Source: Mytilus californianus (taxonomy: Eukaryota; Mollusca; Bivalvia; Mytilida; Mytilidae). From it: a stretch of DNA of 64,000 bases. A program made the position numbers and the translations under genes. Below the pieces are notes generated by a model. The model saw only the letters and a list, made by a program, of their open reading frames with translations, searched no databases and was not told the DNA's origin. The stretch is taken from the NCBI RefSeq assembly GCF_021869535.1, contig NW_026262701.1, positions 5,595,501 through 5,659,500 of the forward strand. Reading direction: 5' to 3'. This document shows, piece by piece, positions 36,201 to 51,200 of this stretch (position 1 is its first letter; each line of letters opens with the position of its first letter).

Positions 36201-39200
36201 GAAGATATTGACTTGATATTTGTTATATAGTTTACACCATGACAAGTTATAGATCAAGTTAGCATTTTGTTCAAAAACAATGAATTTTTAACCGGTAGGG
36301 GACTATGTATTGCCATGCAATACTCTCAGAATGCTTGTTTATATTATTTTGTATTATTTAATTAAAAATATTTATAGGTTTCATAACGAGTGAGAATTGG
36401 ATATCGCTTGGTATCAACTCGAGTTATTTAATTTCAATATAATAATAAACGAGCCTGTGGCGAGTTTATTATTACTTTTTAAAATAAATAACGAGAGTTG
36501 ATATCAAGTGGCGATATCCAATTCTCAAGAGTTGTTAAACCTATTTCTTTTATGATCAACACTCTTATTGTGTTGAATTGAAAATTCGTTGATCTAGTCT
36601 TTTGCACATAACAGTATGGTGTCATATTTCCTTTTCCGGCAGCAATCTTTAACATCAGACATTTGAAAACTTTTTGGATGCTTCAGAATGTAATAAAAGT
36701 TGACAAAAAGAAGATTTCCAGGTGAAAAGTGTGAGTCTTTTGTATATTATTGGAGAAATCACATATGTTTGTTGCCATGGACGAAATGTACATCGTCTTA
36801 ATCTTCGAAAGTTATCAATGACCTTTTGAATAGCCAAAGGAAATATCATAATATCGTCTCATGATGCTAGATAAGCCAATCAAATTAACGTAGTTTTTGT
36901 ATCACTTTCCTATCACACTCCGTGCAGTGTGATACGAGATATATCATTCCATGCAAGAAATAGATAACAGACCACAACCATAAGAGAAAATTTTTTATAC
37001 CTGAAATGACAAAAATACCATATCGGCTTACAAATATTCTTCATGCATCAGATAAGGATACAAAAAATCTGCCTTATTAGATGAGTTTCCCCAGAGAACT
37101 CTTTTTGTTAGCTATAACATCGTATGATGAATTAGCCATGTAAGCACAAGATTCATTTTATTACGTACACATACAAAATTCAAAATATTGATCCTCATAT
37201 CATTGTTTAGATTCTTTTTGGTAATCAGATATAGAAATTTGTGGGAAATTGTATGACTTACAATATGGCAGCATCCGTCAACAGGGTAATGTGCAAGTGC
37301 AGCTGTTAGTCCGAGGACACAGTTATCGTCCTTTGATTTTCGTTGTCTACAAATATAGTCCCTAGTGTGGACAGTGTATAACTTGCAAATTTATTTCTTT
37401 ATATTGTATACATGAAATATTAAGTAAGCGGATGAAATTACATGTTGAAAAAATTTGGGTGCTGAATCTTTATGTTAAGTAGTGATTTGGTCCAGTTAAA
37501 AAAGGTCAAAAACTAGTATGTCTGAAGCTGTCAAACTGAATTTTAGACCCCCTTAACATAGAATTGTCAATATTTTGAGTTAGAGCTGGTAGACTTTTCT
37601 ATAATTTTGATATTATTTGTCCCAATAGTAGTACACTACACTGTAAAAATCTTTTTGAGATAGAGCAGGTGCGATTTTTTTTTATTTGAATTTATTGTCT
37701 AAAAGAAATGCATTATGAAATAACTGTGTTCTCGGGCCTGTTGCAAAAAAAAGTTAACTACTTTGCATTCATTTGATTTTCTTACTGTTACTTAAGATGT
37801 TGTCCTCATGTGAAACTCATCCAATGTATGAATAAAAGGAAACATTCTGTTTTTTAGGAACTGATTAAGAAAATTATTCACCATGTGACTGTGAAAACTT
37901 TGAATAAGGAGCTTGATCTGTAAGTTCAGAGTGAGCTGTTTTTATATAGATTATTATTTATATTTTACAACTTCCTGGTATCTTTTATTAGATTTGTTTT
38001 GAATTTTCATGCTTGACTGAATCCAAAACGTTTCATAATTTTTTCTGTAATGTGAGTTTTTATGTTAAAAACTTCAATATAAAAAAATGCATATGTTTTC
38101 CAAACTTATGTTTTATTGTTAGTTCGTAGTGTGACCATTCTTTACATAAGACATAGATCAAGTTTGGTTATTTAGGCCATTCAGCAAGCTATTTGATTCT
38201 GGGAGGTAGACTTAATAGTTAAAAAAGTTCATTTTTCTATTTGAATGTAACCACTTCAGATCTGACCATGGATTTGTCACTGCATACAGAACATACAGAA
38301 TTGCAGCTGATCTGCTTGTAGAAAGTTTAAAACTTTGTTATACATATAAAGTTATTCATATGCCTGCTATAGAAGTGTTCCTTATAAGTTTGGATGCATA
38401 TGATAAAATACAGAGCAATCTAGACCCAAGCAGAAATGTCTTTACACAGTTTAATATTACAAAAGATGTCCATTGGAAGAAGTTTGAAGACTGCAAAGGA
38501 AGAATAATTGATTTGCTGGAAAATGAAGACTTCTGTAATAAAGAATTAGAATTCTTAAAGGTACAATTAATACAAAGTTTAAATAATTATAAATGTTCTT
38601 AAAATATAAAATTTTGACACCAAGAGATTTTTTTAAAATTCAACAAGTAACAAAAACACAGACCAGACGTGGTAGGGTATTTATAACTCACCATAAAAAA
38701 AAAATAAGTACAGATCTGAGAGTACTCACAGTTACTTACAGCTAGTTCAAAGCCACTGTAACAACTCATAAAAAATCATGTATCTAATAATAGATTTAGT
38801 GTAAAGACGTCATTAAAGTCGGAGAAAAACATGACCTTGTGCAATGCCAAAATAATTCTAATTATGCTTATTTTGACAAAATTGAATTAAATAAAATGAT
38901 ATTTCACAATCCTGCTTTTATAAATGTTTGAAACAAAAAAACTCTTTTTAGCTCACCTGGCCAAATTGGCCAAGTGAGCTTTTCTCATCACTTGTTGTCC
39001 GTTCTCCGTCATCGTCGTCCATTAACTTTTACAAAAAGCTTCTCTGAAACTACGGGGCCAAATTTAACCAAACTTGGCCACAATCATCATTAGGGTATCT
39101 AGTTTAAAACATGTGTTTATCAGGTTGAGATCTGTCCACCCTGAAATTTTCATACAAATCAGACATCCCGTTGTTGGGTTGCTGCCCTTGAATTGTTAAT

Positions 39201-42200
39201 TTTAAGGAAATTTTGCAGTTTTTGGTTATTATCTTGAATATTATTATAGATAGAAATAAACTGTAACACGATAATGTTCAGCAAAGTAAGATCTACAAAT
39301 AAGTCACATGACCAAAATTGTCAATTGACCCCTTAAGGAGTTATTGCCCTTATAGTCAATTTTTAACAATTTTTCGTAAATTTTTGTAATCTTTTACAAA
39401 AATCTTCTCTGAAACTACTGAGACAAATTTTACCAAACTTGGAAGTAATCATCATTAGGTTATCTAGTTTAAAAAATGTGTCCGATGACCCAGCCTGCCA
39501 ACCAACATGGCCGACATGGCTAAAAATAGAATATAGGGGTAAAATGCAGTTTTTGGCTTATATCTCTGAAACTAAAGCATTTAGAGCAAATCTGATGTTG
39601 GGTAAAAATGTTTATCAGGTTTATATCTACCTGCCATGAAATTTGCATACAAATCAGACAACCCGTTGTTGGGTTGCTGCCCCTGAATTGGTAACTTTAA
39701 GGAAATTTTGCAGTTTTTATACCCCAGTCAAAATTTTGCAGGACGTATTATGGTATACAAATGTCGTCTGTCCGTCTGTCTGTCCGGCGTAAACATGTCG
39801 CACCGTAACTTGAGAACGACTTATCCAAATTTCATGAAACTTAACATAGTTGTTTCTTATGATGGTCAAACGATCTGTATACTTTTTGGTGAAAATAAGA
39901 TTAAAACTTTTTGAGTTACGGGACTTAGTAACTAAAACAGGTGTGTGTTTTTTTTCACATGTCGCGCCGTATCTCAAAAACAATTTATGATTATTGCTTT
40001 AAACTTTACACACTTCTTAGTTATATTAATCTTAAGATCTGTATACTTTTTGGTGATGATACAAAATTTTATTTTAGAGATATTGAGTATTTTGTTAAAA
40101 AAGGGGGAGGGGTTTTTCACATGTCGCGCCATATCTCAAAAACGATTTATGATTATTGCTTAAAATTTTACACACTTCTTAGTTATATTAATCTTAATAT
40201 CTGTATACTTTTGGGTGATCATTAAAAATTTTATTTTAGAGATATTGAGTATTTTCTTAAAAAAGGGGGAGGGGTTTTTCACATGTTGCGCCGTATCTCA
40301 AAAACGATTTATGATTATTGCTTAAAATTTTACACACTTCTTAGTTATATTAATCTAAAGATCTGTATACTTTTTGGTTTTGATTCAAAATTTTATTTTT
40401 GAGATATTGATTTTATTTTTTTTTTAAAAGGGGGGTTTTCACATGTCGCGCCGTATCTCAAAAATGATTTATGATTATTGCTTAAAATTTTACTCACTTC
40501 TAAGTTATATTAATCTAAAGATCTGTATACTTTTTGGTTTTGATTCAAAATTTTATTTTAGAGATATTGAGTTTTTTGTAAAAAAAAAGGGGGTTTTCGC
40601 ATGTCAGGCCGTATGTCAGAAACTATTTATGATTATTGCATAAAAATTCACACACAAGACGACGGGTGTATCATGTGCTCATGGCGCAGCTGTTTATTGG
40701 TTATTATCTTAAATATTATTATAGATAGAGATAAACTGTAAACAGCAATAATGTTCAGCAAAGTACGATCTACAAATAAGTTAGTATGACCAAAATTGTC
40801 AATTGACCCCTTAAGGAGTTATTGGCCTTTATAGTCAATTTTTCGTAAATTTTTGTAATCTTTTACAAAAATCTTCTCCACATAATCTACTGGGCCAAAT
40901 AGAATTAAACTTAGCCACAATTTTCAATAGGGTATCGTAAGACTAAAATAGGATGACCTGCTTTTAATTTAACTACTGGGCCAAATTAAACCAAACTTGG
41001 CCTCAATCATTATTAGGGTATCTAATACTATTTATTATGATTTTAACCTTATTTTACATGATTTCCAAAAACACAGTAGATACAGGTGAGCGACACAGGC
41101 TCTTGAGAGCCAATAGTTTTGATTTTTTGGTCAACTTCGTAGCTAATGCCCCTTTAATTGTCACAATAATTAATTGCCACAATAAGACCTTTCTAGTGCA
41201 CCAAAGGTTTTGTCTGTGAGGGGCCTTTCCTGCTACCATCATATCATTATTTGCTAGATAGAAAATTGCATTGTAAGTGTTCTTATGTGTACAGTTCTTG
41301 TCAGATGGTTATGAAATTTATATCAAAGGTTTGTATCAGCAATGTCTCTGACATGTTGGAAAATCAGTGCCCATCAATTACGTTTAAAAGAGTTATTCTC
41401 CTTGGAAATATTAATTATATGTAAAATTGCATTGTAAGTGCTCTCAAGCCTACATATTTCTAAGAAATTTATAAAAAGTTTAAAAGAAAAAAATTAATTT
41501 CTTTTTTCCTTAGACAGGTAAAATATATGCAACATGGGGGACATTGAAACTCTGTTCTTTTATTTGTTGGATAATTCAAAAGTTCATACAACAGTTCTGA
41601 TTACCACTCATTAAACAGACAGCAACCAACTACAATCATTTAAATACAGGCTCCTGAGTTGGGACAGGCACGATGAGCATGTGGTAGGGTTAGACATGTT
41701 TGGGAGTGCTGAACCCTCCCCTAACCTAGGACAGTGGTGTAACATCACACCATAAGAACATAAGATCAAACTTTTAAAACCAGATGGTAAGGGCTTGACT
41801 CATCAGATTGGCACCAAGCACATACAACAACTAAGAGTTTAATTCCTTTACTACTCATCAGCAAAACAAAATTAAATTCTTTAAGCAGTTATTGTTAAGA
41901 TAGAATTTAATACTGATAGTTTTTGCTATTCTTCATCCTTGCCAGGCACATTTATTGTGGCAATAATGAATTGGAAACTATTAAATAAGTTGATTTGGCC
42001 TAAGAAAGAATTTACACATTGATTTTTACCTTCAAGAGACAGTCTTTAGATACCTGTTTGTAATCATATGTTTTTTTTTTCTTATTTCAGCGTTGGAATT
42101 CAGCATTTAAATTGAAAGTTCCAAATGGCAAAATAAAAAGTTCTTACACAACAGCCTTGGAGAATTCATTACTAGAAATACTGCAAATCAAGGTTTTTTA

Positions 42201-45200
42201 TTATTCTAATAAAATCATAGTTCATGAAAATCAGCAGTTTTATATTACTGTATAGCAGGTTGTTTTCACGGGTATAAAATTTCGCAATTGAGGGGCAACA
42301 AAGTATATGAAATTTTTTTGTGGTTTTTATTTTGGCAGATTCTAATTCCCAATTAAATATTTTGGTGGATATTGAAATATTTGCAGTTAAAAAGTTGTAC
42401 CGAAACAACATCTGATACAAAAATTTAATAACACTTTTCACTTTTAGATATTTGGATGATATATTGGCTCTCAATAATGACGACTTCAGTATGTACACTA
42501 AAGAGATTTATCCTGCTGAACTGACTTTTAATAAAGCTAATACTAACACTGCCCTTTCCTGGATCTTGATATCTTTATCTTTAACAGGAAGCTTAATACC
42601 AAAATTTACAATAAAGAGATGATTTTTTTCATTTCCCATTGTTAATTATCCATTTTTAGATGGTGACATTCCCTTGTCACCATCTTATTGTGTTTATATA
42701 TCTCAACTTGTTCGATTCACTCATGTATGTAACAACATATTTGATTTTAACGAAAGAAATCGCTGTATTACAGAAAAATTATTACACCAGGGTTTTCAAT
42801 ATCACAAACTTGTCAAAACATTTACTAAATTTTATCATGGACATTATTCGTAAATATAAATCAATGTGTAGACATCTTATATGTTCAGGTATTTCATATC
42901 CAATATTTTATGGTAATATTCTGTACAAAGCACAAAAATGTCGTCATTCACCTCAAAAGCTAACCAAACCTTTTAACAGACTTATGCAGAAGGAATATAT
43001 CGATATAGTTACGATACTGTTGTCAGGTCATTAAAGATGGCATTTTTTGGAATTAATATTGATTCACTCATAGGGTCTTTGCATTGGAAATAAACCCATT
43101 TATTCTAAAACCAGTTGTTGGCATGATACGGGTTATGTTCTTCTCATATATTTTATGAAGGTATGATACTAAACCCCTAACAGGAGGGATTGTGCTTGAT
43201 TTTCATATGATTAAGACATAATCTTTCAATCAGTTTAATTGAGGTCTGGAGCTGGCATGTCAGTAACTGCTTGTAGTCCTATGTTAATTTATGTATCATT
43301 GTCATTTTGCTTAGTTTCTTCTGTTATCTGTTCTAACATCGAACTCGGACTTCCTTTAAACTGAGTTTAAATGTGCAAATTGCTATGTGTTTGTTTATTC
43401 TACATTTGCTAGAGGTATAGGGGGATGGTTGAGATCTCAGAAAACATGTTTAACCCCGCCACATTTTTAGTGTGACGTCCATTTTCTCTGAACTAGTACA
43501 CATTTTTATTTAGGGGCCAGCTGAAGCCTGCCTCCGGGTGTGGGATTATATCGCTGTGTTGAAGACCCATTGGTGTCCTTGGGCTGTTTTCTGCTGTTTG
43601 GTCGGGTTGTTGTCTCTTTGACACATTTCCTGTTTCGATTCTCAATTTCACTTTGATGTACTTTCTGGAGTGACCTACAACTCGGATATTATTTGACACT
43701 AATTAATAAGGGTTTTCACAGTTTATAAAATGCACATATGCACAAATCCCTTCGGCATTAATGTTGTTAAAACTAACATATACAGATATTGACCTACTGG
43801 CCTGGAAAAATAGATCATTCATAAACACTTTAGTTATTAGTAAAAACCAAACATATGCATTAATCTTTAGCATAATTTATTTTTGCGATTTATATTTATC
43901 CACCAAAATAAGCAAAAATAATCACCCTTTGAAAATAACCCAATATGCAGTATATGTAAGAACTTCAAGCGAATAATTTATTAATTTTAAATACAATATA
44001 CATGTGTTACATTATGATGTAAAGTTAATATAATGTTATGCTGTTTGAAAATGAATGATATTTGTAAGTAAAATTAGATTATGTTCACCAGGTAAAACAG
44101 TAAAAGTTCTAAATAAGACATCTAAAGGTCACGGGCTCTCCTCTTTAAAACAAATTCTGACTACTCAATTCAATAAATATAAATGGTGTACTTTCTTGCT
44201 CTGATGTTTGTGACTGTACCTACTAATAGCTGTCATATATCAGATTAGGAAATACAGTGAAAGACACATTGTAGTGAACTCAGTGCCCTTTTTAGGAGGA
44301 TGGAGGAGATATAAAGAGGACAATCAACACCACAAGTCAAGGATAACAGACAACACAATGGCCAAAATGAAAAATGACAAAAAGACAAGTTCACAAAACA
44401 CTACAATGGAACTTCAGATTGAGTAACGCAAACCCAACTAAAAAGGGGGAATGAACTTTCCAGATGGGTAAAAAGATCCTAATCCATTGTCGTGCCCATG
44501 TTGTTGCTCTTGGCAAATTGGTACAAAAGTTTCTAAATATAAAAAAGAATAGAAAAACAATTAAATTATCTCTCTTAATGTTAATTATCAAATTAATATT
44601 AAAATATACAAGGTTAGAAAGTATCAGTATAACTAAAAATCATAAAAAGGATAGAAGAAATTTTCTAAAACCAAAATATTGGACAGTTTAACAGACAACA
44701 CCAACTAACTCCTTCAATAGAATAAAAGGACAAACAAAGACAGAAAACAACAGAAAACACATGATCTAGTTACCTAGACTTAGTAATAGCAGGTTAAACA
44801 AGTTTATATGCACAACAACCTCCCCCTTCTTTATATAATCTAGACTGTACCTCATAAAAGTAAAACAAAACATCAAAAAATTGTATACATCATTTAAAGT
44901 GGAAAAAGCAGTAAACTAATAATGAGTCCTTCAAAGTGTAGAAATAAACAGTTGCTCAGGTTTAGAAGAGATGATTTAAGACAATCTTAAGAAAGTTTCA
45001 ACAATTCTTATATCAAATATGTCATCAATGAACATATATTTGCAGGGTTCATTTGAGAAGTTGATAGAGATTTACTGTGAACACACTCAGTCATTTGATG
45101 GAATAGTGCAAGAGATTCTTACCAAAGTTGCTTTAAAAGTAAGTAAAAGTTTTAAGTGACACCAACAGTGTCTGAAGAAGAGCCAAAATTATAGTGCCAG

Positions 45201-48200
45201 TGATTTCACTAACTTTTTGTGTACAGCATTTATTTTCATCAGGGGTTTCACTCTCCCCATTTGTGCTCTGTGAGCTATTACCAACACTTGGTAACTGGTG
45301 TTGTAAGTTCATAAAGTCTTTGAACTATTGGAATAATTTTAACCTAACTTAGCCTGAATGTCTAAGGGTATTTAGTATAAAATTCATATAACAAACCAGC
45401 ATGACCATTGTGGCTAAAACCAGAATATAAGTTTAAATTGTTTATTGATCTCAAAACCATAATAGAAGGTGAACAGGTGCATAATAATATTTACATTGAA
45501 ATCAGTGACATCATCTTTGTGTCCCTTTAATATCATATTTTCATTTGCCTACCAAATCAATTACGTTGTTTTTTTTCAAAAGGACACATAACAATAGTTT
45601 AACTACCATGGAAACTGTGGCCTTCTGTTTGTCTGTTCATCCTTCGTCTCACTTTTGTGTCTGCATCAACTCCTAAACCACCCACTGGACAGAATTTTTT
45701 TAAAACTATCATAGAATCTTAGTCATATATAAATGTACTTTGCGCAGCCTATTTTATGACTTCATATAAATATTTTGGTTTACCATGAACTTTGTCATAT
45801 CTGCTCACTATAGAACACAATTTTATCCTTTTCTCTAAAACCCTGTCTATTTATCTGATATTCATTATTTTGTGTCTACATTTGGTCTGTTCATTGGTTG
45901 ATACCTCTGCAGGTGGACTATCAGTCCAAGAGGGTATCATCAGCTCAGTAGTCAGTACTTCAGTACTTACATGATATATAACAAACCTTTCTTAAATTGT
46001 CCGTTTATAAATTTTTAAAATATGAAGCAATTAAGGTTACAACTCCCTCAGGCAAAGTTGACCTAGGGTTGATTTGGCTATTGTTTGTAGTTTTTTTTTG
46101 TCATATAGCTCTTCAACAGTTATGGTTCTCATATATCCTTGACTTTCAAACAAGGGTCCTGAAACAGTCATATTTGCTAGTCATGACCTAAGGCTAAACT
46201 GAAAGCTATTTGTCCTAAATGGCAGATTGGGATTTAGGACAATTTTTTTTTCACAGAAATAATTTTGGTCATTTCATTGAGATCTGGTTTCTTTATCGGC
46301 ATTTTGCACTTTTTTTTTTTGTAATCCCTTTCCTGTAATAAAGCTGCCACTCCAGTAAAGTATGATAATCCTGAGGCTCCAGGAAATATTGGTTATTAAT
46401 GATCGCTAATCACTTTTTACCTGTGTTTTTAATTCACACCTGACAGTGATCACCAGCTCAGAACTAATAGTACAAAAAAATTCAATTCCATGACAAGGTT
46501 CTTCATTATTCAATTACTTTTCAGCAAAGACAATCGTCAATTCTGATTTAAAAATTAAGACTTGATTTAATTCATGTAGAAAAAAAGGAATTTCTCATGA
46601 GACAAACATGTGCTTTATTTACTTTGTAATATGCATGCCTGAAATTGTCTCCAGATTAGACACTAAATCTTAAAATGCAAAATGATTTCATGCTGAATTA
46701 AATGAGTGCAACTATTAATAATAATTCTGTTATATTCAAACACTTTTTAAGTTAATAAAATAAAAAATCCTGTGATTTCCTATTAATTTGATAAACAGAA
46801 TGAATCCCGGAAATCAATCCGGAATTTCTTGTCTTCAAAATCGAAAGAAACGTTAGCGATGTTTGAGGAATTTACCATTTTGGGTCATTTAAAAATCATT
46901 TTAATTTTAAACTGTTGCATTCCATTAACTGATCTTGAGCGTTTTTAGAAAAACTGTCAGAAAATTAATGAAGTAAATGCGATGAAAAAAATTGTTGATG
47001 CTATGAATCTAGTGTGAATAATTTCGATATTTTAAAAAAAGGGCCACAACTTTTAAGTCATCTCAAAATGACTGAAATCATGTTAAAAATTTCCGGATCC
47101 TTGCTTTCAAATATACTAGAACAAACCCGCGACATGGCGGATCTGTGACTGAATTAAAGTACCTATGCCTTATTTTTAGTATTCGTATTGTCATCTAATA
47201 AAGTCATGCTGATTGTAAGGTGCACAGTTTTCTCTGCTTTCAAAATCTTTCTGTTTTCTTACTTCAATAAACTTACTATAAACTAAATTTAATTTTTAAA
47301 CTAATCAACCAAATTAATAGTGGTATTGAGGTGGAAGAAAACAGACTTGTTAAATAGTATACTATAATGTAACACAGATATAAAACAGTTACTGGAAGAA
47401 TTCCAGGTTCTCCTGGTAGAGGAGAGATTTACAGAAGGTAACAGGTATTTACATCCAGAAACTACATGCAACATATACTATTGGTATCAGATTCGACCCG
47501 AACTTGTTAATTATTGGTAATATTAATTATGTGGAAAACAAAAGAGCCTGGAATGGTGTAATTTTTAAACAACATCAATGTCCTATATTACTTATATATA
47601 AAGTTGAATTCTTTGATTCGCCGTTTTTATGCCATGCTGGCTAACAAATTGGATATCGTTATTTTAGTATTATAGATTTGCTTTGAATGTTCCTGATGAA
47701 GGTAAATCCAGAGAAGCACTTCAGATGCATTAGATTTATAAAGTGTTGTTTTCATTTTTTTGGAGAGTGTCAATTGTTGAAGATGCACATATACCTAGTT
47801 AAGTAACACAGGCCCTTTAGAGCCTCTAGTTTATATGAGTTATACTTTGGGTTTCAGTTAGCAAATCATGGAATTTGCCATTGTTTATCTAGGGCTACTA
47901 TTTTTGTATCTGCTCCTCCTACATCCTTAATTAGAATTTATTGACTTTTTTGTAAATCTTAACCATATAAATACATTTTGTACCTCCTAATTGTTTATGA
48001 TCTTAATTTTTTGCTTTATCTTGGTTAGGGGTAATCAGTGTATCTGCAACTTTGAACATTGTGCAACTCCTATTTTGATTATTTATCTAAATAATTTTTG
48101 GGCATTCCTATAGCAAATCATGGACTATGCAATGGGAGGGGGCCAAAATTTATGAGCTTTGCCCACAGTTCCAAATTAGGTTTTTGACCCAGATTTCTGG

Positions 48201-51200
48201 GTTCAATGAACATGGAAATATAAAAGTGTGAGTGAGGCATTATGTCCTATTAACACATATTTCTGTTACATGTATTGTAAGTCTAAATTTGTGCTTTTTT
48301 TTAAAATCCTAATGAAAAATAGCATCTTGATATGTCAATCAAAGTTTAGGTAGCTCTTTCAATTATTTAGGATTTTAAATGAATTAACCAAAAAAGTACA
48401 AATACGAGACCAGATTGTAGTTATTTTTATTATTTGTTTTTAAAGGCAGTGAACGAATGTGACAAATTTGAATGGAGAACTGAAAAAGATGAACGCTGCA
48501 TCATACGTCTAGGAGAACTTTTATCTAATGTTTTTGAAAAGAGCTGGGATGTAAAAAAGCTGGATGACCCTCATGAAGTTTTTGGACATGCTCTCTCATG
48601 GAGGCCATTTCCTACATATATGGAGATGTATCGTAAGTTATATTGAATTAATGTGTGCTGAAATGACATTATCATTTAATGGCATATCTACCAGTGTCAG
48701 GGGAGATAATAACTAGCATTTTTTAGCTCACCTGACCTGAAAGGTCAAGTGAGCTTTTCTCATCACTTTGCGTCCGTCGTCCGTCGTCCTGCGTCCGTCG
48801 TCCGTCGTCCGTCGTCCGTCGTCCGTAAACTTTTACAAAAATCTTCTCCTCTGAAACTACTGGGCCAAATTTAACCAAACTTGGCCACAATCATCATTGG
48901 GGTATCTAGTTTTAAAAATGTGTGGCGTGACCCGGTCAACCAACCAAGATGGCCGCCACGGCTAAAAATAGAACATAGGGGTAAAATGCAGTTTTTAGCT
49001 TATAACTCAAAAACCAAAGCATTAAGAGCAAATCTGACATGGAGTAAAATTGTTCATCAGGTCAAGATCTATCTGCCCTGAAATTTTCAGATGAATCGGA
49101 CAACCCGTTATTGGGTTGCTGCCCCTGAATTGGTAATTTTAAGGAAATTTTGCTGTTTTTGGTTATTATCTTGAATATTATTATAGATAGAGATAAACTG
49201 TAAACAGCAATAATGTTCAGCAAAGTAAGATTTACAAATAAGTCAATATAACCGAAATGGTCAGTTGACCCCTTTAGGAGTAATTGCCCTTTATAGTCAA
49301 TTTTTAACCATTTTTCGTAAATCTTAGTAATCTTTTACAAAAATCTTCTCCTCTGAAACAACTGGGCCAAATTAAACCAAACTTGGCCACAATCATCATT
49401 GGGGTATCTAGTTTAAAAAATGTGTGGCGTGACCCGGCCAACCAACCAAGATGGCCGCCACAGCTAAAAATAAAACATAGGGGTAAAATTCAGTTTTTGG
49501 CTTATAACTCAAAAACCAAAGCATTTAGAGCAAATCTGACATGAAGTAAAATTGTTTATCAGGTCAAGATCTATCTGCCCTGAAATTTTCAGATGAATCG
49601 AACAACCTGTTGTTGGGTTGCTGCCCCTGAATTGGTAATTTTAAGGAAATTTTGCTGTTTTTGGTTATTATCTTGAATATTATTATAGATAGAGATAAAC
49701 TGTAAACAGCAATAATGTTCAGCAAAGTAAGATTAACAAATAAGTCAACATGACTGAAATGGTCAGTTGACCCCTTTAGGAGTTATTGCCCTTTATAGTC
49801 AATTTTTAACAATTTTTCGTAAATCTTAGTAATCTTTTACAAAAATCTTCTCCTCTGAAACTCCGTGGCCAAATTATACCAAACTTGGCCACAATCATCA
49901 TTTGGTTATCTAGTTTTAAAAATGTGTGGCGTGACCTGGTCAACCAACCAAGATGGCCGCCACGGCTAAAAATAGAACATAGGGGTAAAATTCAGTTTTT
50001 GGCTTTTAACTCAAAAACCAAAGCATTTAAAGCAAATCTGACATGAAGTAAAATTGTTTATCAGGTCAAGATCTATCTGCCCTGAAATTTTCAGATGAAT
50101 CGGACAACCCGTTATTGGGTTGCTGCCCCTGAATTGGTAATTTTAAGGAAATTTTGCTGTTTTTGGTTATTATCTTGAATATTATTATAGATAGAGATAA
50201 ACTGTAAACAGCAATAATGTTCAGCAAAGTAAGATTTACAAATAAGTCAATATAACCGAAATGGTCAGTTGACCCCTTTAGGAGTAATTGCCCTTTATAG
50301 TCAATTTTTAACCATTTTTCGTAAATCTTAGTAATCTTTTACAAAAATCTTCTCCTCTGAAACAACTGGGCCAAATTAAACCAAACTTGGCCACAATCAT
50401 CATTTGGTTATCTAGTTTTGAAAATGTGTGGCGTGACCTGGTCAACCAACCAAGATGGCCGCCACGGCTAAAAATAGAACATAGGGGTAAAATTCAGTTT
50501 TTGGCTTTTAACTCAAAAACCAAAGCATTTAAAGCAAATCTGACATGAAGTAAAATTGTTTATCAGGTCAAGATCTATCTGCCCTGAAATTTTCAGATGA
50601 ATCGGACAACCCGTTGTTGGGTTGCTGCCCCTGAATTGGTAATTTTAAGGTGATTTTGCTGTTTTTGGTTATTATCTTGAATATTATTATAGATAGAGAT
50701 AAACTGTAAAAAACAATAAATGTCGGCAAAGTAAGATCTACAAATAAGTCAACATGACCGAAATTGTCAGTTGACCCCTTTAGGAGTTATTGCCCTTTAT
50801 AGTCAATTTTTAACCATTTTTTCGTAAATCTTAGTAATCTTTTACAAAAATCTTCTCCTCTGAAACTACTGGGCCAAGTTAATTATAGATAGAGATAATT
50901 GTAAGCAGGAAAAATGTTCAGTAAATTAAGATGTACAAACACATCACCATCACCAAAACACAATTTTGTCATGAATCCATCTGCGTCCTTTGTTTAATAT
51001 TCACATAGACCAAGGTGAGCGACACAGGCTCTTTAGAGCCTTTAGTATTTATGTTAGGTCACAAATTTCATGAAGTATGACATTAAAAATTTGCCACAAT
51101 GAATGAATCTTTGTTTTTGGCATGTAACATCATATACTAAATTGAATATTACAACATCACTCCTTCTCATACTTTTCTTGGTTTGATAAGCTTAATAATC

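Noticed and set aside
42660..43034. 124-codon frame starting MVTFPCHHL
   Set aside because: It is a shifted frame across the decayed reverse-transcriptase region, not a separate gene.
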